Shown here: in pieces, positions 1-6,314 of the stretch | Numbering within the stretch: the first letter of the stretch is position 1 | Layout of the letters: each line of letters starts with the position of its first letter | Origin: Bacteroidota bacterium | GTDB lineage: Bacteria; Bacteroidota; Bacteroidia; UKL13-3 | Assembly: GCA_018883485.1 (NCBI GenBank) | Contig: VEQB01000139.1 | Location: forward strand, 1-6,314 | Length of the DNA: 6,314 nucleotides | Direction: 5' to 3' | Made by a program: the position numbers and the translations under genes | The notes under the pieces: model-generated | What the model was told of the DNA's origin: nothing | Database searches by the model: none | The model's input: only the letters and a program-made list of their open reading frames with translations

Positions 1-1774
1 CACGAGTGAGGATGAAATAAAAATTGAAAAACACCACATAGGGTTATTAGAAGAATTGGCCAATGGTGGAGGAAAGTATTTGAGGTTTAATGATAAGCTA
101 CAAAAGCTCATTGATTATGGTCAACTGCGTGAAATGGAAATGCCAGTGGAGTTTAAAGGAACGCTCAGACCCTATCAAAAAGCAGGATTTGTTTGGTTTT
201 ATTTTTTGAAAGACAACCAATTTGGAGGCTGTTTGGCAGATGATATGGGACTTGGTAAAACCATTCAAACCTTAGCCTTAATTCAAAAGGAGAAGGAAAT
301 ATATTTGGCAAATGTGGCGCAACAGAAAAAAAAGGAACCCGATTCTTTTTATCAAATAGAGCCTCCAGTATTACTTAACTCTTCAGAACCCGCGCAGCAG
401 TTGAGCATTTTTGACCAAGCTCCTTTAAAACCTGCAGCCCCCACTCAAAATCAGGAGTTATACTTGCAGAATGGAGGAATTGCGCACCATCAATACAACA
501 AAAAAGCAGAGCAAAATAGCCCAAGTGAAACCTATATAAAAACATCTTTGATCATTGTGCCAAATTCATTGGTATTTAATTGGTACAATGAAGCCAGAAA
601 ATTTACGCCAAACCTTAAAATTTTAGTTTATACCGGAATCAATAGGATAAAAAATGCCAAGTACTTTTTTTCTTATGATTTAGTTATTACTACGTATGGC
701 ACAGTTCGCGTAGATTTAGACATTATTAAGGAGTTTAAATTTAACTATATTATACTTGACGAAAGCCAATCCATAAAGAATGCTACATCCCAAGTATCTA
801 GAGCGGTAAAGCAGCTTCATGCCTCAAGAAGATTGGTGTTAACCGGAACACCCATTGAGAATAGTGTGCAAGAATTATGGAGTCAGATGGCCTTTGTTAA
901 CCCGGGTTTGTTAGGCAGTTTGCAATCTTTTACCGAGCGATTTGTTTATCCTATAGAAAAACAGAAAGACATTATTAAAATGCAACAATTGAAGGCGATA
1001 ATCAATCCCTTTATTTTGCGCAGAACCAAAGATCAAGTAGCTAAGGACTTGCCTGCCAAAATGGAACAAGTGGTTTATTGCGAAATGGGTGCAGAGCAAG
1101 CAGAGCAATATGAAAAAGTAAAGTCGTATTACAGGAATGAGATTATGAAATCTTTGCGTGAGATGGGTGTTAATAAAAGCCATTTTACCTTATTACAAGG
1201 TCTCACAAAACTGAGGCAAATTGCCAATCACCCTAGACTAGTGAATCCAGATTTTGATGGCGAATGCGGTAAATTTAATGAGGTAATAGCCATGGCCGAA
1301 ACTGCGTTGGCAGAGGGACATAAAGTACTATTGTTTTCGCAGTTTGTTTCGCAGTTAACCATTTATCGCGAGTGGATGGAAAAACAAAAAATTGACTATT
1401 GTTATTTGGATGGTTCTATGACCAATGAGTTGAGACAAAAAATGGTTAATCGTTTTCAGGAAGGCGAAGTGCCATTTTTTCTTATATCTTTAAAAGCAGG
1501 TGGTTTTGGGTTGAACCTAACTAAGGCAGATTATGTATTTATGATTGACCCTTGGTGGAATCCAGCGGTGGAACGCCAAGCCATTGATAGAGCGCATAGA
1601 ATTGGGCAAACCCAGAATGTGTTTATCTATAAATTTATTACAAAAGACAGTGTGGAAGAAAAGATTTTAGCACTTCAAGAAAAAAAGAAATTACTTGCAG
1701 ATAATATCATTGAAACAGATGAATCGATTATCAAGCAAATTGATGCAGAAGAAATATTAGACTTGTTACAATAA
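1..1774 (+). CDS. SNF2-family DNA-dependent ATPase/helicase, 5'-truncated by the window edge
   Basis: Partial gene: the frame is open from base 2 to the TAA at 1772-1774 (590 codons), so the N-terminus lies outside the window. The TTG at base 56 is not a credible start, because the 18 codons before it are open and in frame. Superfamily 2 motifs appear in order: motif I DDMGLGKT (239-262), motif II DESQ (758-769, a DEAH-box variant common in bacterial SNF2 proteins), motif III LTGTP (839-853), motif IV around VLLFSQF (about 1326-1346), and motifs V and VI with GGFGLNL, DPWWNP and QAIDRAHRIGQ (1577-1609). Both RecA-like lobes are therefore complete. By family knowledge it is an ATP-driven translocase on double-stranded DNA that remodels protein-DNA complexes; its specific target is unknown. 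A roughly 80-residue low-complexity, Gln-rich insert lies between motif I and motif Ia (about 290-541) and is the only unusual part. The carboxylase gene follows after 5 bases, suggesting cotranscription. Confidence 0.95.
   Translation, partial: TSEDEIKIEKHHIGLLEELANGGGKYLRFNDKLQKLIDYGQLREMEMPVEFKGTLRPYQKAGFVWFYFLKDNQFGGCLADDMGLGKTIQTLALIQKEKEIYLANVAQQKKKEPDSFYQIEPPVLLNSSEPAQQLSIFDQAPLKPAAPTQNQELYLQNGGIAHHQYNKKAEQNSPSETYIKTSLIIVPNSLVFNWYNEARKFTPNLKILVYTGINRIKNAKYFFSYDLVITTYGTVRVDLDIIKEFKFNYIILDESQSIKNATSQVSRAVKQLHASRRLVLTGTPIENSVQELWSQMAFVNPGLLGSLQSFTERFVYPIEKQKDIIKMQQLKAIINPFILRRTKDQVAKDLPAKMEQVVYCEMGAEQAEQYEKVKSYYRNEIMKSLREMGVNKSHFTLLQGLTKLRQIANHPRLVNPDFDGECGKFNEVIAMAETALAEGHKVLLFSQFVSQLTIYREWMEKQKIDYCYLDGSMTNELRQKMVNRFQEGEVPFFLISLKAGGFGLNLTKADYVFMIDPWWNPAVERQAIDRAHRIGQTQNVFIYKFITKDSVEEKILALQEKKKLLADNIIETDESIIKQIDAEEILDLLQ
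398..412 (+). other. Possible beta sliding clamp-binding motif (QLSIF) in the SNF2 insert
   Basis: The codons read Gln-Leu-Ser-Ile-Phe, preceded by Ala-Gln and followed by Asp. This fits the bacterial clamp-binding pentapeptide consensus QL[S/D]LF, with Ile for Leu at position 4, a conservative change. It sits in a Pro/Gln/Ser-rich, probably disordered stretch between helicase motifs I and Ia, a plausible exposed place for a docking peptide. The match is direct; function is inferred, and short motifs can occur by chance. Confidence 0.4.
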
Positions 1775-1779
1775 CCTAT

Positions 1780-3321
1780 ATGACAAATAAAAGAGAAGTT
1801 TTATTAAAGTTAAGAGATGAGGCCCAATTAGGAGGTGGTGTAGAGCGTATTGCTTCGCAACATAAGAAGGGTAAATTAACAGCTCGTGAGCGTATTCATT
1901 TCTTTTTAGATGAAGGGAGTTTTGAAGAAATTGGTGCATTTGTACAACACAGAAGTTCCGATTTTGGCATGGAGAAGCAGAAGTTTTTAGGAGATGGTGT
2001 AGTTACGGGGTATGGAACTGTGAATGGAAGATTGGTATATGTTTTCTCTCAAGACTTCACCGTATTTGGCGGATCTTTATCAGAAACCCATGCAGAAAAG
2101 ATTTGTAAAGTGATGGACCTTTCGATGAAAAATGGGGCGCCCATTATTGGATTAAATGATAGCGGTGGGGCAAGGATTCAAGAAGGGGTTGTGAGTTTAG
2201 GTGGATATGCCGATATCTTTTATCGCAATACATTAGCCTCTGGTGTTATTCCGCAGATATCTGCTATAATGGGGCCTTGTGCTGGCGGGGCAGTGTATAG
2301 CCCAGCCATTACAGACTATATACTAATGGTTGAAAATACTTCTTACATGTTTGTTACTGGTCCAAATGTGGTTAAAACAGTTACACATGAAGAAGTAAGT
2401 AGTGAAGATTTGGGAGGTGCTTCGGTGCATTCGGCTAAAAGTGGGGTAGCTCATTTTACAGGTAGTAATGAAATTGATGCCATACAAAAATTAAAGCAAT
2501 TGCTAAGTTATATTCCTCAGAATTGTGAAGAGAAAGCGCCAGATTTAGCCTTTGAACCAGGTGATGAAAATAGGCCAGCGCTTGCTACAATGATTCCTGA
2601 AAGCGCCAACCAGCCTTATGATATTAGGGAGGTAATTGCAGAGGTAGCCGATGAAGGAAGTTTCTTTGAGGTACATAAAGATTTTGCCGAAAATATTGTT
2701 GTAGGATTTGCGCGTATGGCAGGCAAAAGTATAGGGATTGTGGCCAATCAACCTGCATTTTTAGCTGGGGTGCTAGATATTAAATCGAGTCAGAAAGCAG
2801 CCCGATTTGTGCGCTTTTGCGATTGCTTTAATATTCCTTTATTGGTATTTGAAGATGTACCTGGTTTTTTACCGGGAACCGATCAAGAATGGAACGCGAT
2901 TATAACCAATGGCGCTAAATTATTGTATGCGTTTTGTGAAGCTACGGTTCCAAGAGTTACAGTAATTACAAGAAAAGCTTATGGCGGTGCTTATGATGTT
3001 ATGAATAGTAAACACATTGGTGCCGATATGAATTTTGCTTGGCCAACAGCAGAAATTGCGGTAATGGGAGCAAAGGGGGCTGCAGAGATAATTTTTAAGC
3101 GTGATATAGATTCGGCAGAAGATAAGGTAGCGGCCTTGGCAGAAAAAGAAAATGAATATGGCCAGATATTTGCTAATCCTTACCGTGCAGCAGAAAGAGG
3201 TTTTATTGATGAAGTTATTTTGCCAGAGGAAACAAGAACTAAACTAATTAAAGCGTTTAAGATGCTCGAGAATAAAGTAGTGAATTTGCCTAAGAAGAAA
3301 CATGGTAATATACCGCTTTAG
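1780..3321 (+). CDS. pccB: Acyl-CoA carboxylase beta (carboxyltransferase) subunit, propionyl-CoA carboxylase type
   Basis: Complete 513-residue protein, the usual length for PccB/MmdA-type carboxyltransferases. It transfers carboxyl from carboxybiotin to an acyl-CoA, most likely propionyl-CoA to give methylmalonyl-CoA, in the cytoplasm. The N-terminal crotonase-like half carries SGGARIQEG (about 128-136) and the oxyanion-hole segment GPCAGGAVYSPA (165-176). The C-terminal half carries DVPGFLPGTDQEW and the second oxyanion segment RKAYGGAYDVM (398-408). Asp406 in that segment appears to match the Asp tied to propionyl-CoA preference in actinobacterial PccB. The C-terminus ends in the family-typical HGNIPL. 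There is no biotin carboxylase or biotin-carrier domain and no such gene in view, so the partner must be encoded elsewhere. A methylmalonyl-CoA decarboxylase alpha subunit has the same fold and cannot be excluded, but no sodium-pump subunit genes are visible. The ATG at 1780 follows the SNF2 stop by 5 bases with no Shine-Dalgarno sequence. The TAG stop takes its G from the first base of the heptamer array. Confidence 0.93.
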   Translation: MTNKREVLLKLRDEAQLGGGVERIASQHKKGKLTARERIHFFLDEGSFEEIGAFVQHRSSDFGMEKQKFLGDGVVTGYGTVNGRLVYVFSQDFTVFGGSLSETHAEKICKVMDLSMKNGAPIIGLNDSGGARIQEGVVSLGGYADIFYRNTLASGVIPQISAIMGPCAGGAVYSPAITDYILMVENTSYMFVTGPNVVKTVTHEEVSSEDLGGASVHSAKSGVAHFTGSNEIDAIQKLKQLLSYIPQNCEEKAPDLAFEPGDENRPALATMIPESANQPYDIREVIAEVADEGSFFEVHKDFAENIVVGFARMAGKSIGIVANQPAFLAGVLDIKSSQKAARFVRFCDCFNIPLLVFEDVPGFLPGTDQEWNAIITNGAKLLYAFCEATVPRVTVITRKAYGGAYDVMNSKHIGADMNFAWPTAEIAVMGAKGAAEIIFKRDIDSAEDKVAALAEKENEYGQIFANPYRAAERGFIDEVILPEETRTKLIKAFKMLENKVVNLPKKKHGNIPL

Positions 3322-3465
3322 AGTTAAGAGTTAAGAGTTAAGAGTTAAGAGTTAAGAGTTAAGAGTTAAGAGTTGAGAGTTAAGAGTTGAGAGTTAAGAG
3401 TAATGAGTTGAGAGTTATGAGAAATATAATAATTGTTTTGTTTTTGTTTATTTTTGGTTTGGGGG
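3317..3465 (+). other. 149-base tract without cytosine on the + strand
   Basis: No C occurs on the + strand from 3317 to 3465, covering the end of the carboxylase gene, the whole heptamer array and the first codons of the next gene's signal peptide. The + strand RNA here cannot form G-C pairs within the tract and should be largely unstructured. The array supplies 98 bases of it; the rest comes from the A/T/G-rich signal-peptide codons, so part of the run is coincidence of composition. Confidence 0.9.
3321..3418 (+). repeat. Heptanucleotide tandem repeat, 14 x GAGTTAA and variants
   Basis: Fourteen uninterrupted 7-base units fill 98 bases. Units 1-7 are perfect GAGTTAA (3321-3369). Units 8-14 read GAGTTGA, GAGTTAA, GAGTTGA, GAGTTAA, GAGTAAT, GAGTTGA and GAGTTAT, so variation is confined to the half next to the downstream gene. 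GAG is kept in every unit. The array starts on the last base of the carboxylase stop codon and its last two bases are the A and T of the next gene's ATG. Because 7 is not a multiple of 3, the perfect units place TAA in all three + frames and, as TTAACTC on the other strand, in all three - frames. There are no spacers, so it is not CRISPR. Function is unknown; it could be a slippage-generated simple repeat. Confidence 0.97.
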
Positions 3466-5006
3466 CTAATGCGCAGCAGCATGCGGTGGTGCCAACCCAG
3501 ATAAAAGAGGTAAGTGTTTTTTTGAGCATGGCTCAAGTAAACAGGCAGGGTAATTTATATTTAGGGGCAGGAGCTGCAGAGTTGATTTTTGATAAACTTT
3601 CGCCCCATTTAAATGAAGGTTCTGTGGAGGTAAAAGTTCCTAAAGGAGTGCATATTCTTTCTGTTTCATACAAGAATGATGGTAAACTAAAAGAGGAAAA
3701 ACCCGCAGAAATTTTATCCTTAGAAGATTCCTTACTACGCGTAAAAAATGCATTATATTTGGTTCAAACCGATAAAGAAAATATAAACCTCCAAAGAGAA
3801 TTAATTTTAGCAAATAAAAGTTTAGGGGGCACCGCAGGGGTAAAAGCTGAAGAATTAGAAGATGTGCTTAGCATTTATGAAAATAAACTGAATGAGTTCA
3901 AATTTAGAAAGCTAAAATTAGACGAAGAGGAGCGTTTGTTGATAAAGCAAAAAGACCATTTAGAAGTCTTGTTAAATGATTATAACCAAGGGAAAATTAA
4001 CCTAAGTAGGCAGATACGCGTGCAAGTAATGGTAGACCAGCCCCAACAAGGTAGTTTAGTTGAGTTAAAGTATTCTGTTAACCAAGTAAGTTGGGGCGCT
4101 TCTTATGACGTTAGAGTAAGTGGAGTTGGCGCTCCAGTTGAATTTATCTTGAAAGGAAATATTTCGCAAAGTACAGGAGAGGATTGGAGTAATGTAAAGC
4201 TTAAGTTGGCGGGTATTGACCCTTTAGCGGGTGGTAGTATGCCTATTTTAGAGCCTATTTTTTTAAGGGTAATGGAGCCTGATGTTTTAGATAGTAAGGG
4301 TCCTAAAAGAAAAATGCATGAACCAGAAATTGTAATGGGGGCAATGCCAGCCATGATGGCCGACAACGATCAAAATTACATCCCAAGTATTATCCAAACA
4401 CCTACTGCCCTTAAGTTTGAAGTAAATGTGCCCTATAGCATTCCATCGGATGGGGTTGCGCATCAGGTTGAGTTAGCCAGGTTTGATTTGCCTGCCTCTT
4501 ATAAATTAATGAGTACCCCAAAGTATGATGAAAGTGTTTATGTAAATGCAGCTTTTGAAACCAATGATTTGTTGAACCAACTAAATGCCGAGGCAAACAT
4601 TTACTATGATGGCTCTTTTACAGGAACTACCTACATTAGTTCACAAACAAACGATACTATGCTTATTACTTTAGGTAAAGAAAGACGCATGGTAATAAAA
4701 AGAACCAAATTGAAAGAAATGACCTCTAAATCTATTTTTGGTTCAAACAAAAAGGAGAAGTCGGGCTACCAGATTGCTGTAATAAATACATCTACAGAGA
4801 ATTTGGAGCTTGAATTATTTGATCAAATTCCTATTTCTGCAAATGGCGAGATTGAAGTAAAGTTTTTAAATGCTGGTGGCGCCACCTACAATGCTGAAAA
4901 CGGTCAATTACAATGGAAAGTAAAGATTGCGCCCAAACAAGAAGTAAAGTTGCAGTTTGAATTTGAGGTAAGTTTCCCTAAAGCTAAGAGGATTACTCCT
5001 TACTAA
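3417..5006 (+). CDS. Secreted DUF4140/DUF4139 domain protein, MuiA (mucoidy inhibitor) type
   Basis: A 529-residue protein starting at the ATG at 3417, which overlaps the last heptamer unit. A TTG 30 bases upstream is open in frame but lies inside the repeat and would put charged, repeat-encoded residues before the signal peptide, so I reject it. Residues 1-20 form a signal peptide (MRNIII, a hydrophobic core, then ANA before QQ), which points to export to the periplasm or outer membrane side. About 22-120 resembles DUF4140 (TQIKEVSVFLSMAQV, then a beta-rich stretch). About 110-195 is charged and probably coiled coil. From about 205 it matches DUF4139, including SWGASYDVRV (225-234) and the family hallmark TGEDW (253-257). 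Length and domain order fit the MuiA-type family, whose biochemical role is not established; the name comes from an effect on mucoidy in other bacteria and should not be read as a function here. No transmembrane helix other than the signal is evident. The only upstream spacer is the heptamer array, so a promoter of its own is unclear. Confidence 0.87.
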   Translation: MRNIIIVLFLFIFGLGANAQQHAVVPTQIKEVSVFLSMAQVNRQGNLYLGAGAAELIFDKLSPHLNEGSVEVKVPKGVHILSVSYKNDGKLKEEKPAEILSLEDSLLRVKNALYLVQTDKENINLQRELILANKSLGGTAGVKAEELEDVLSIYENKLNEFKFRKLKLDEEERLLIKQKDHLEVLLNDYNQGKINLSRQIRVQVMVDQPQQGSLVELKYSVNQVSWGASYDVRVSGVGAPVEFILKGNISQSTGEDWSNVKLKLAGIDPLAGGSMPILEPIFLRVMEPDVLDSKGPKRKMHEPEIVMGAMPAMMADNDQNYIPSIIQTPTALKFEVNVPYSIPSDGVAHQVELARFDLPASYKLMSTPKYDESVYVNAAFETNDLLNQLNAEANIYYDGSFTGTTYISSQTNDTMLITLGKERRMVIKRTKLKEMTSKSIFGSNKKEKSGYQIAVINTSTENLELELFDQIPISANGEIEVKFLNAGGATYNAENGQLQWKVKIAPKQEVKLQFEFEVSFPKAKRITPY

Positions 5007-5014
5007 TATATTTG
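5007..5014 (+). promoter_or_regulatory. Candidate Bacteroidota -7 promoter box (TATATTTG)
   Basis: TATATTTG matches the Bacteroidota sigma-ABfr -7 consensus TAnnTTTG exactly. It starts right after the stop codon of the MuiA-type gene and would give a leader of roughly 28 bases before the ATG at 5049. No TTTG-type -33 box sits at the expected 19-21 base spacing (nearest TTTG is 4962-4965), so the call is weak; in AT-rich DNA such a match can be chance. Confidence 0.35.
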
Positions 5015-5048
5015 TTTTATATTCTCAATACAAAATAGAAAACATCCA

Positions 5049-5474
5049 ATGAAAAAATCAATGTTATTTATGGCCTTCAGCCTATTGGTATGTGCGGCAA
5101 ATTCAACTGCGCAAAGCTCCATAAATAAGCTAAGTAGGCAAGCTCAATCATCTATTTCTGGTGCTCAAAATAATTCAACTAAAGCTGTTTTAAGTAATTT
5201 GGATACCGAGTTAATGAAAAAATTTAGTTTAGATGGCGTAAAGTCTGAGATTGTAGGCAATACCCTAAAAATGAAAGTTGCGGATACAGATTTGGCTAAA
5301 CTCTCTGCCTCTGCCCGCGATGCGAAGGGCAATGACATGTTAAATTCTGCCATGGATTTACTAAAGGGAAATGGTATGAACCTAAAGGGTTTGGGTGTAA
5401 CAAATGTCTTGTTAGAAATGGTAAAGAACATGAGTTTGAAAGAGATTTTGGGATCTGTAAGTAAGAAGCTCTAA
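5049..5474 (+). CDS. Small secreted protein of unknown function
   Basis: A 141-residue protein I do not recognise. The N-terminus is a clear signal peptide: MKKS, a hydrophobic core to about residue 18, then STA before QSS, predicting cleavage after residue 21 and a mature protein of about 120 residues. A Cys at residue 15 follows LLV, but position -1 is Val and a normal signal peptidase I site follows, so a lipoprotein is unlikely. The mature part has no Cys. It is Ser/Gln/Asn-rich at first (about 22-45), then helix-prone and Leu/Lys-rich, with a Gly/Asn/Met-rich turn (KGNGMNLKGLG, about 105-115) before a final amphipathic helix. No catalytic motif is visible. The gene sits 42 bases after the MuiA-type gene and 13 bases before the GH3 gene. 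Two exported proteins in a row may be coincidence or a shared envelope role; the sequence does not decide. The ATG at 5049 is chosen because it begins the signal peptide; there is no Shine-Dalgarno sequence, only an A-rich leader. Confidence 0.75.
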   Translation: MKKSMLFMAFSLLVCAANSTAQSSINKLSRQAQSSISGAQNNSTKAVLSNLDTELMKKFSLDGVKSEIVGNTLKMKVADTDLAKLSASARDAKGNDMLNSAMDLLKGNGMNLKGLGVTNVLLEMVKNMSLKEILGSVSKKL

Positions 5475-5487
5475 GTTTAAATTTCTT

Positions 5488-6314
5488 ATGAGTCTCAAAT
5501 CAATAATGGCCAAACCACTTGCGAAGTACTTTAAAAGAAAGGTGCTTAAAGAAAGTGAGAAGGCACTTTACTGGCAGCAATATTGGTTCAAAAAGATTTT
5601 AGAAACGGCTGCACAAACTAGTTTTGGTAAAGACCATGGATTTGATAAAATAACTACATTTGCGCAATATGCGGAACGAGTTCCAGTGAGAGATTATGAA
5701 GGCTTAAGGTTGTATATTGACCAAGTAACGGAAGGTAATTCAGATGTGTTATGGCCCGGTAAGCCTTTGTATTTTGCAAAGACCTCTGGAACTACAAGTG
5801 GGGTAAAATATATTCCTATTTCTAAAGAGTCTATTCCTTACCACATAAATAGTGCTCGCAATGCTTTGTTTTGTTATATCGCAGAAACAGGGAAGGCAGA
5901 TTTTGTAGATAGAAAATTAATTTTTCTTTCTGGTAGTCCAGTGTTAACTAGCAAAGCAGGCGTGCATACAGGGAGATTGAGCGGTATTGTAAACCACCAT
6001 GTGCCGGCTTATCTTAGAAAAAATCAGATGCCTAGTTATGTAACCAATTGTATAGAAGATTGGGAGCAAAAAGTATTGGCAATTACGCAAGAAACTATAC
6101 ATCAAAATATGTCACTTATTAGTGGAATACCGCCTTGGGTGCAAATGTATTTTGACAAGATTTACGAGCAAAGCGGAAAGAAGGTTGGGGAGCAGTTCCC
6201 TAACTTTAACTTGTTTGTTTATGGTGGGGTAAATTTTGAACCTTACAGAGATAAAATTGAAGCCAGTATTGGCAGAAAAGTCGATACCATAGAAACCTAT
6301 CCAGCGTCTGAAGG
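5488..6314 (+). CDS. GH3-family acyl-adenylating enzyme (GH3 auxin-responsive promoter family), 3'-truncated by the window edge
   Basis: The frame is open from the ATG at 5488 to the end of the window (275 codons plus 2 bases), roughly the first half of a family that usually runs near 500 residues. The nucleotide-binding loop TSGTTSGVKYIP (99-110) is the GH3 version of the adenylate-forming P-loop motif. VPVRDYEGL, GKPLYFAKTSGT, SGIPPWVQMYF and LFVYGGVNFEPY are characteristic GH3 stretches. The second ATP/AMP motif, YPASEG, lies on the very last codons; the third motif is outside. Plant relatives activate a carboxylic acid with ATP and join it to an amino acid; the substrate of the bacterial members is not known to me, so only acyl-adenylation chemistry is inferred. 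An in-frame ATG at 5506 is possible, but SLKSIMAKP before and around it looks like the conserved N-terminus of Bacteroidota homologues, favouring 5488. It follows the small secreted gene by 13 bases and may be cotranscribed. No signal peptide, so cytoplasmic. Confidence 0.93.
   Translation, partial: MSLKSIMAKPLAKYFKRKVLKESEKALYWQQYWFKKILETAAQTSFGKDHGFDKITTFAQYAERVPVRDYEGLRLYIDQVTEGNSDVLWPGKPLYFAKTSGTTSGVKYIPISKESIPYHINSARNALFCYIAETGKADFVDRKLIFLSGSPVLTSKAGVHTGRLSGIVNHHVPAYLRKNQMPSYVTNCIEDWEQKVLAITQETIHQNMSLISGIPPWVQMYFDKIYEQSGKKVGEQFPNFNLFVYGGVNFEPYRDKIEASIGRKVDTIETYPASE

Noticed and set aside
56..58. TTG as start of the SNF2 gene
   Set aside because: The frame is open all the way to base 2 without a stop, and the family has a longer N-terminus; the gene is simply cut by the window edge.
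911..1183. Minus-strand open frame inside the SNF2 gene, and similar ones at 2545-2751, 4103-4366, 4411-4596 and 5165-5431
   Set aside because: Each lies wholly inside a well-supported + strand gene, and none has a recognisable protein motif.
3387..3389. TTG start for the MuiA-type gene, 10 codons upstream of the ATG
   Set aside because: It lies inside the heptamer array, and the added residues come from the repeat; the ATG at 3417 directly begins a normal signal peptide.
3403..3411. Two-codon mini-ORF (ATG AGT TGA) just before the MuiA-type start
   Set aside because: It arises from variant repeat units, is in another frame, and has no other sign of being a regulatory leader ORF.
3321..3418. 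CRISPR array or hairpin terminator
   Set aside because: Units are contiguous with no spacers, and the strand has no C, so no G-C stem or terminator hairpin can form.
5091..5093. Lipobox Cys in the small secreted protein
   Set aside because: The residue before Cys15 is Val, not Gly/Ala/Ser, and a standard signal peptidase I site (STA before QSS) follows.
5447..5479. Promoter for the GH3 gene (TTTG, 21 bases, TAAGTTTA)
   Set aside because: The -7 box lacks its final G, and the implied transcription start would fall only a few bases before the ATG; readthrough from the upstream gene is simpler.

Overview
This window looks like ordinary chromosomal DNA from a member of the Bacteroidota. The evidence is its AT-rich composition, the absence of Shine-Dalgarno sequences before the starts, one TAnnTTTG-type -7 box, and protein sequences (propionyl-CoA carboxylase beta type, GH3 family, a MuiA-like secreted protein) that read like Bacteroidota versions. 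I cannot place it at genus level. All five genes are on the + strand, closely packed, with no intergenic gap longer than about 100 bases.

Layout: (1) 1-1774, the C-terminal part of a SNF2-family ATPase whose reading frame is open to the left edge. It carries a non-conserved insert holding a possible beta-clamp-binding peptide. (2) 1780-3321, a complete biotin-dependent acyl-CoA carboxylase beta (carboxyltransferase) subunit, 5 bases after the first gene. (3) 3321-3418, a heptanucleotide tandem array of exactly 14 units (GAGTTAA and variants). It fills the whole gap: its first base is the last base of the carboxylase stop codon, and its last two bases are the first two of the next start codon. 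(4) 3417-5006, a secreted DUF4140/DUF4139 (MuiA-type) protein. (5) 5049-5474, a small secreted protein of unknown function. (6) 5488-6314, the N-terminal part of a GH3-family acyl-adenylating enzyme, cut by the right edge.

The genes do not form an obvious single pathway. The SNF2 and carboxylase genes are probably cotranscribed, and the two exported proteins and the GH3 gene follow in the same direction. I see no mobile element, RNA gene, CRISPR array or defence system, and no convincing undescribed system. The items most worth a second look are the heptamer array, which is C-free on the + strand and has stops in all six frames, and the clamp-binding-like peptide in the SNF2 insert.
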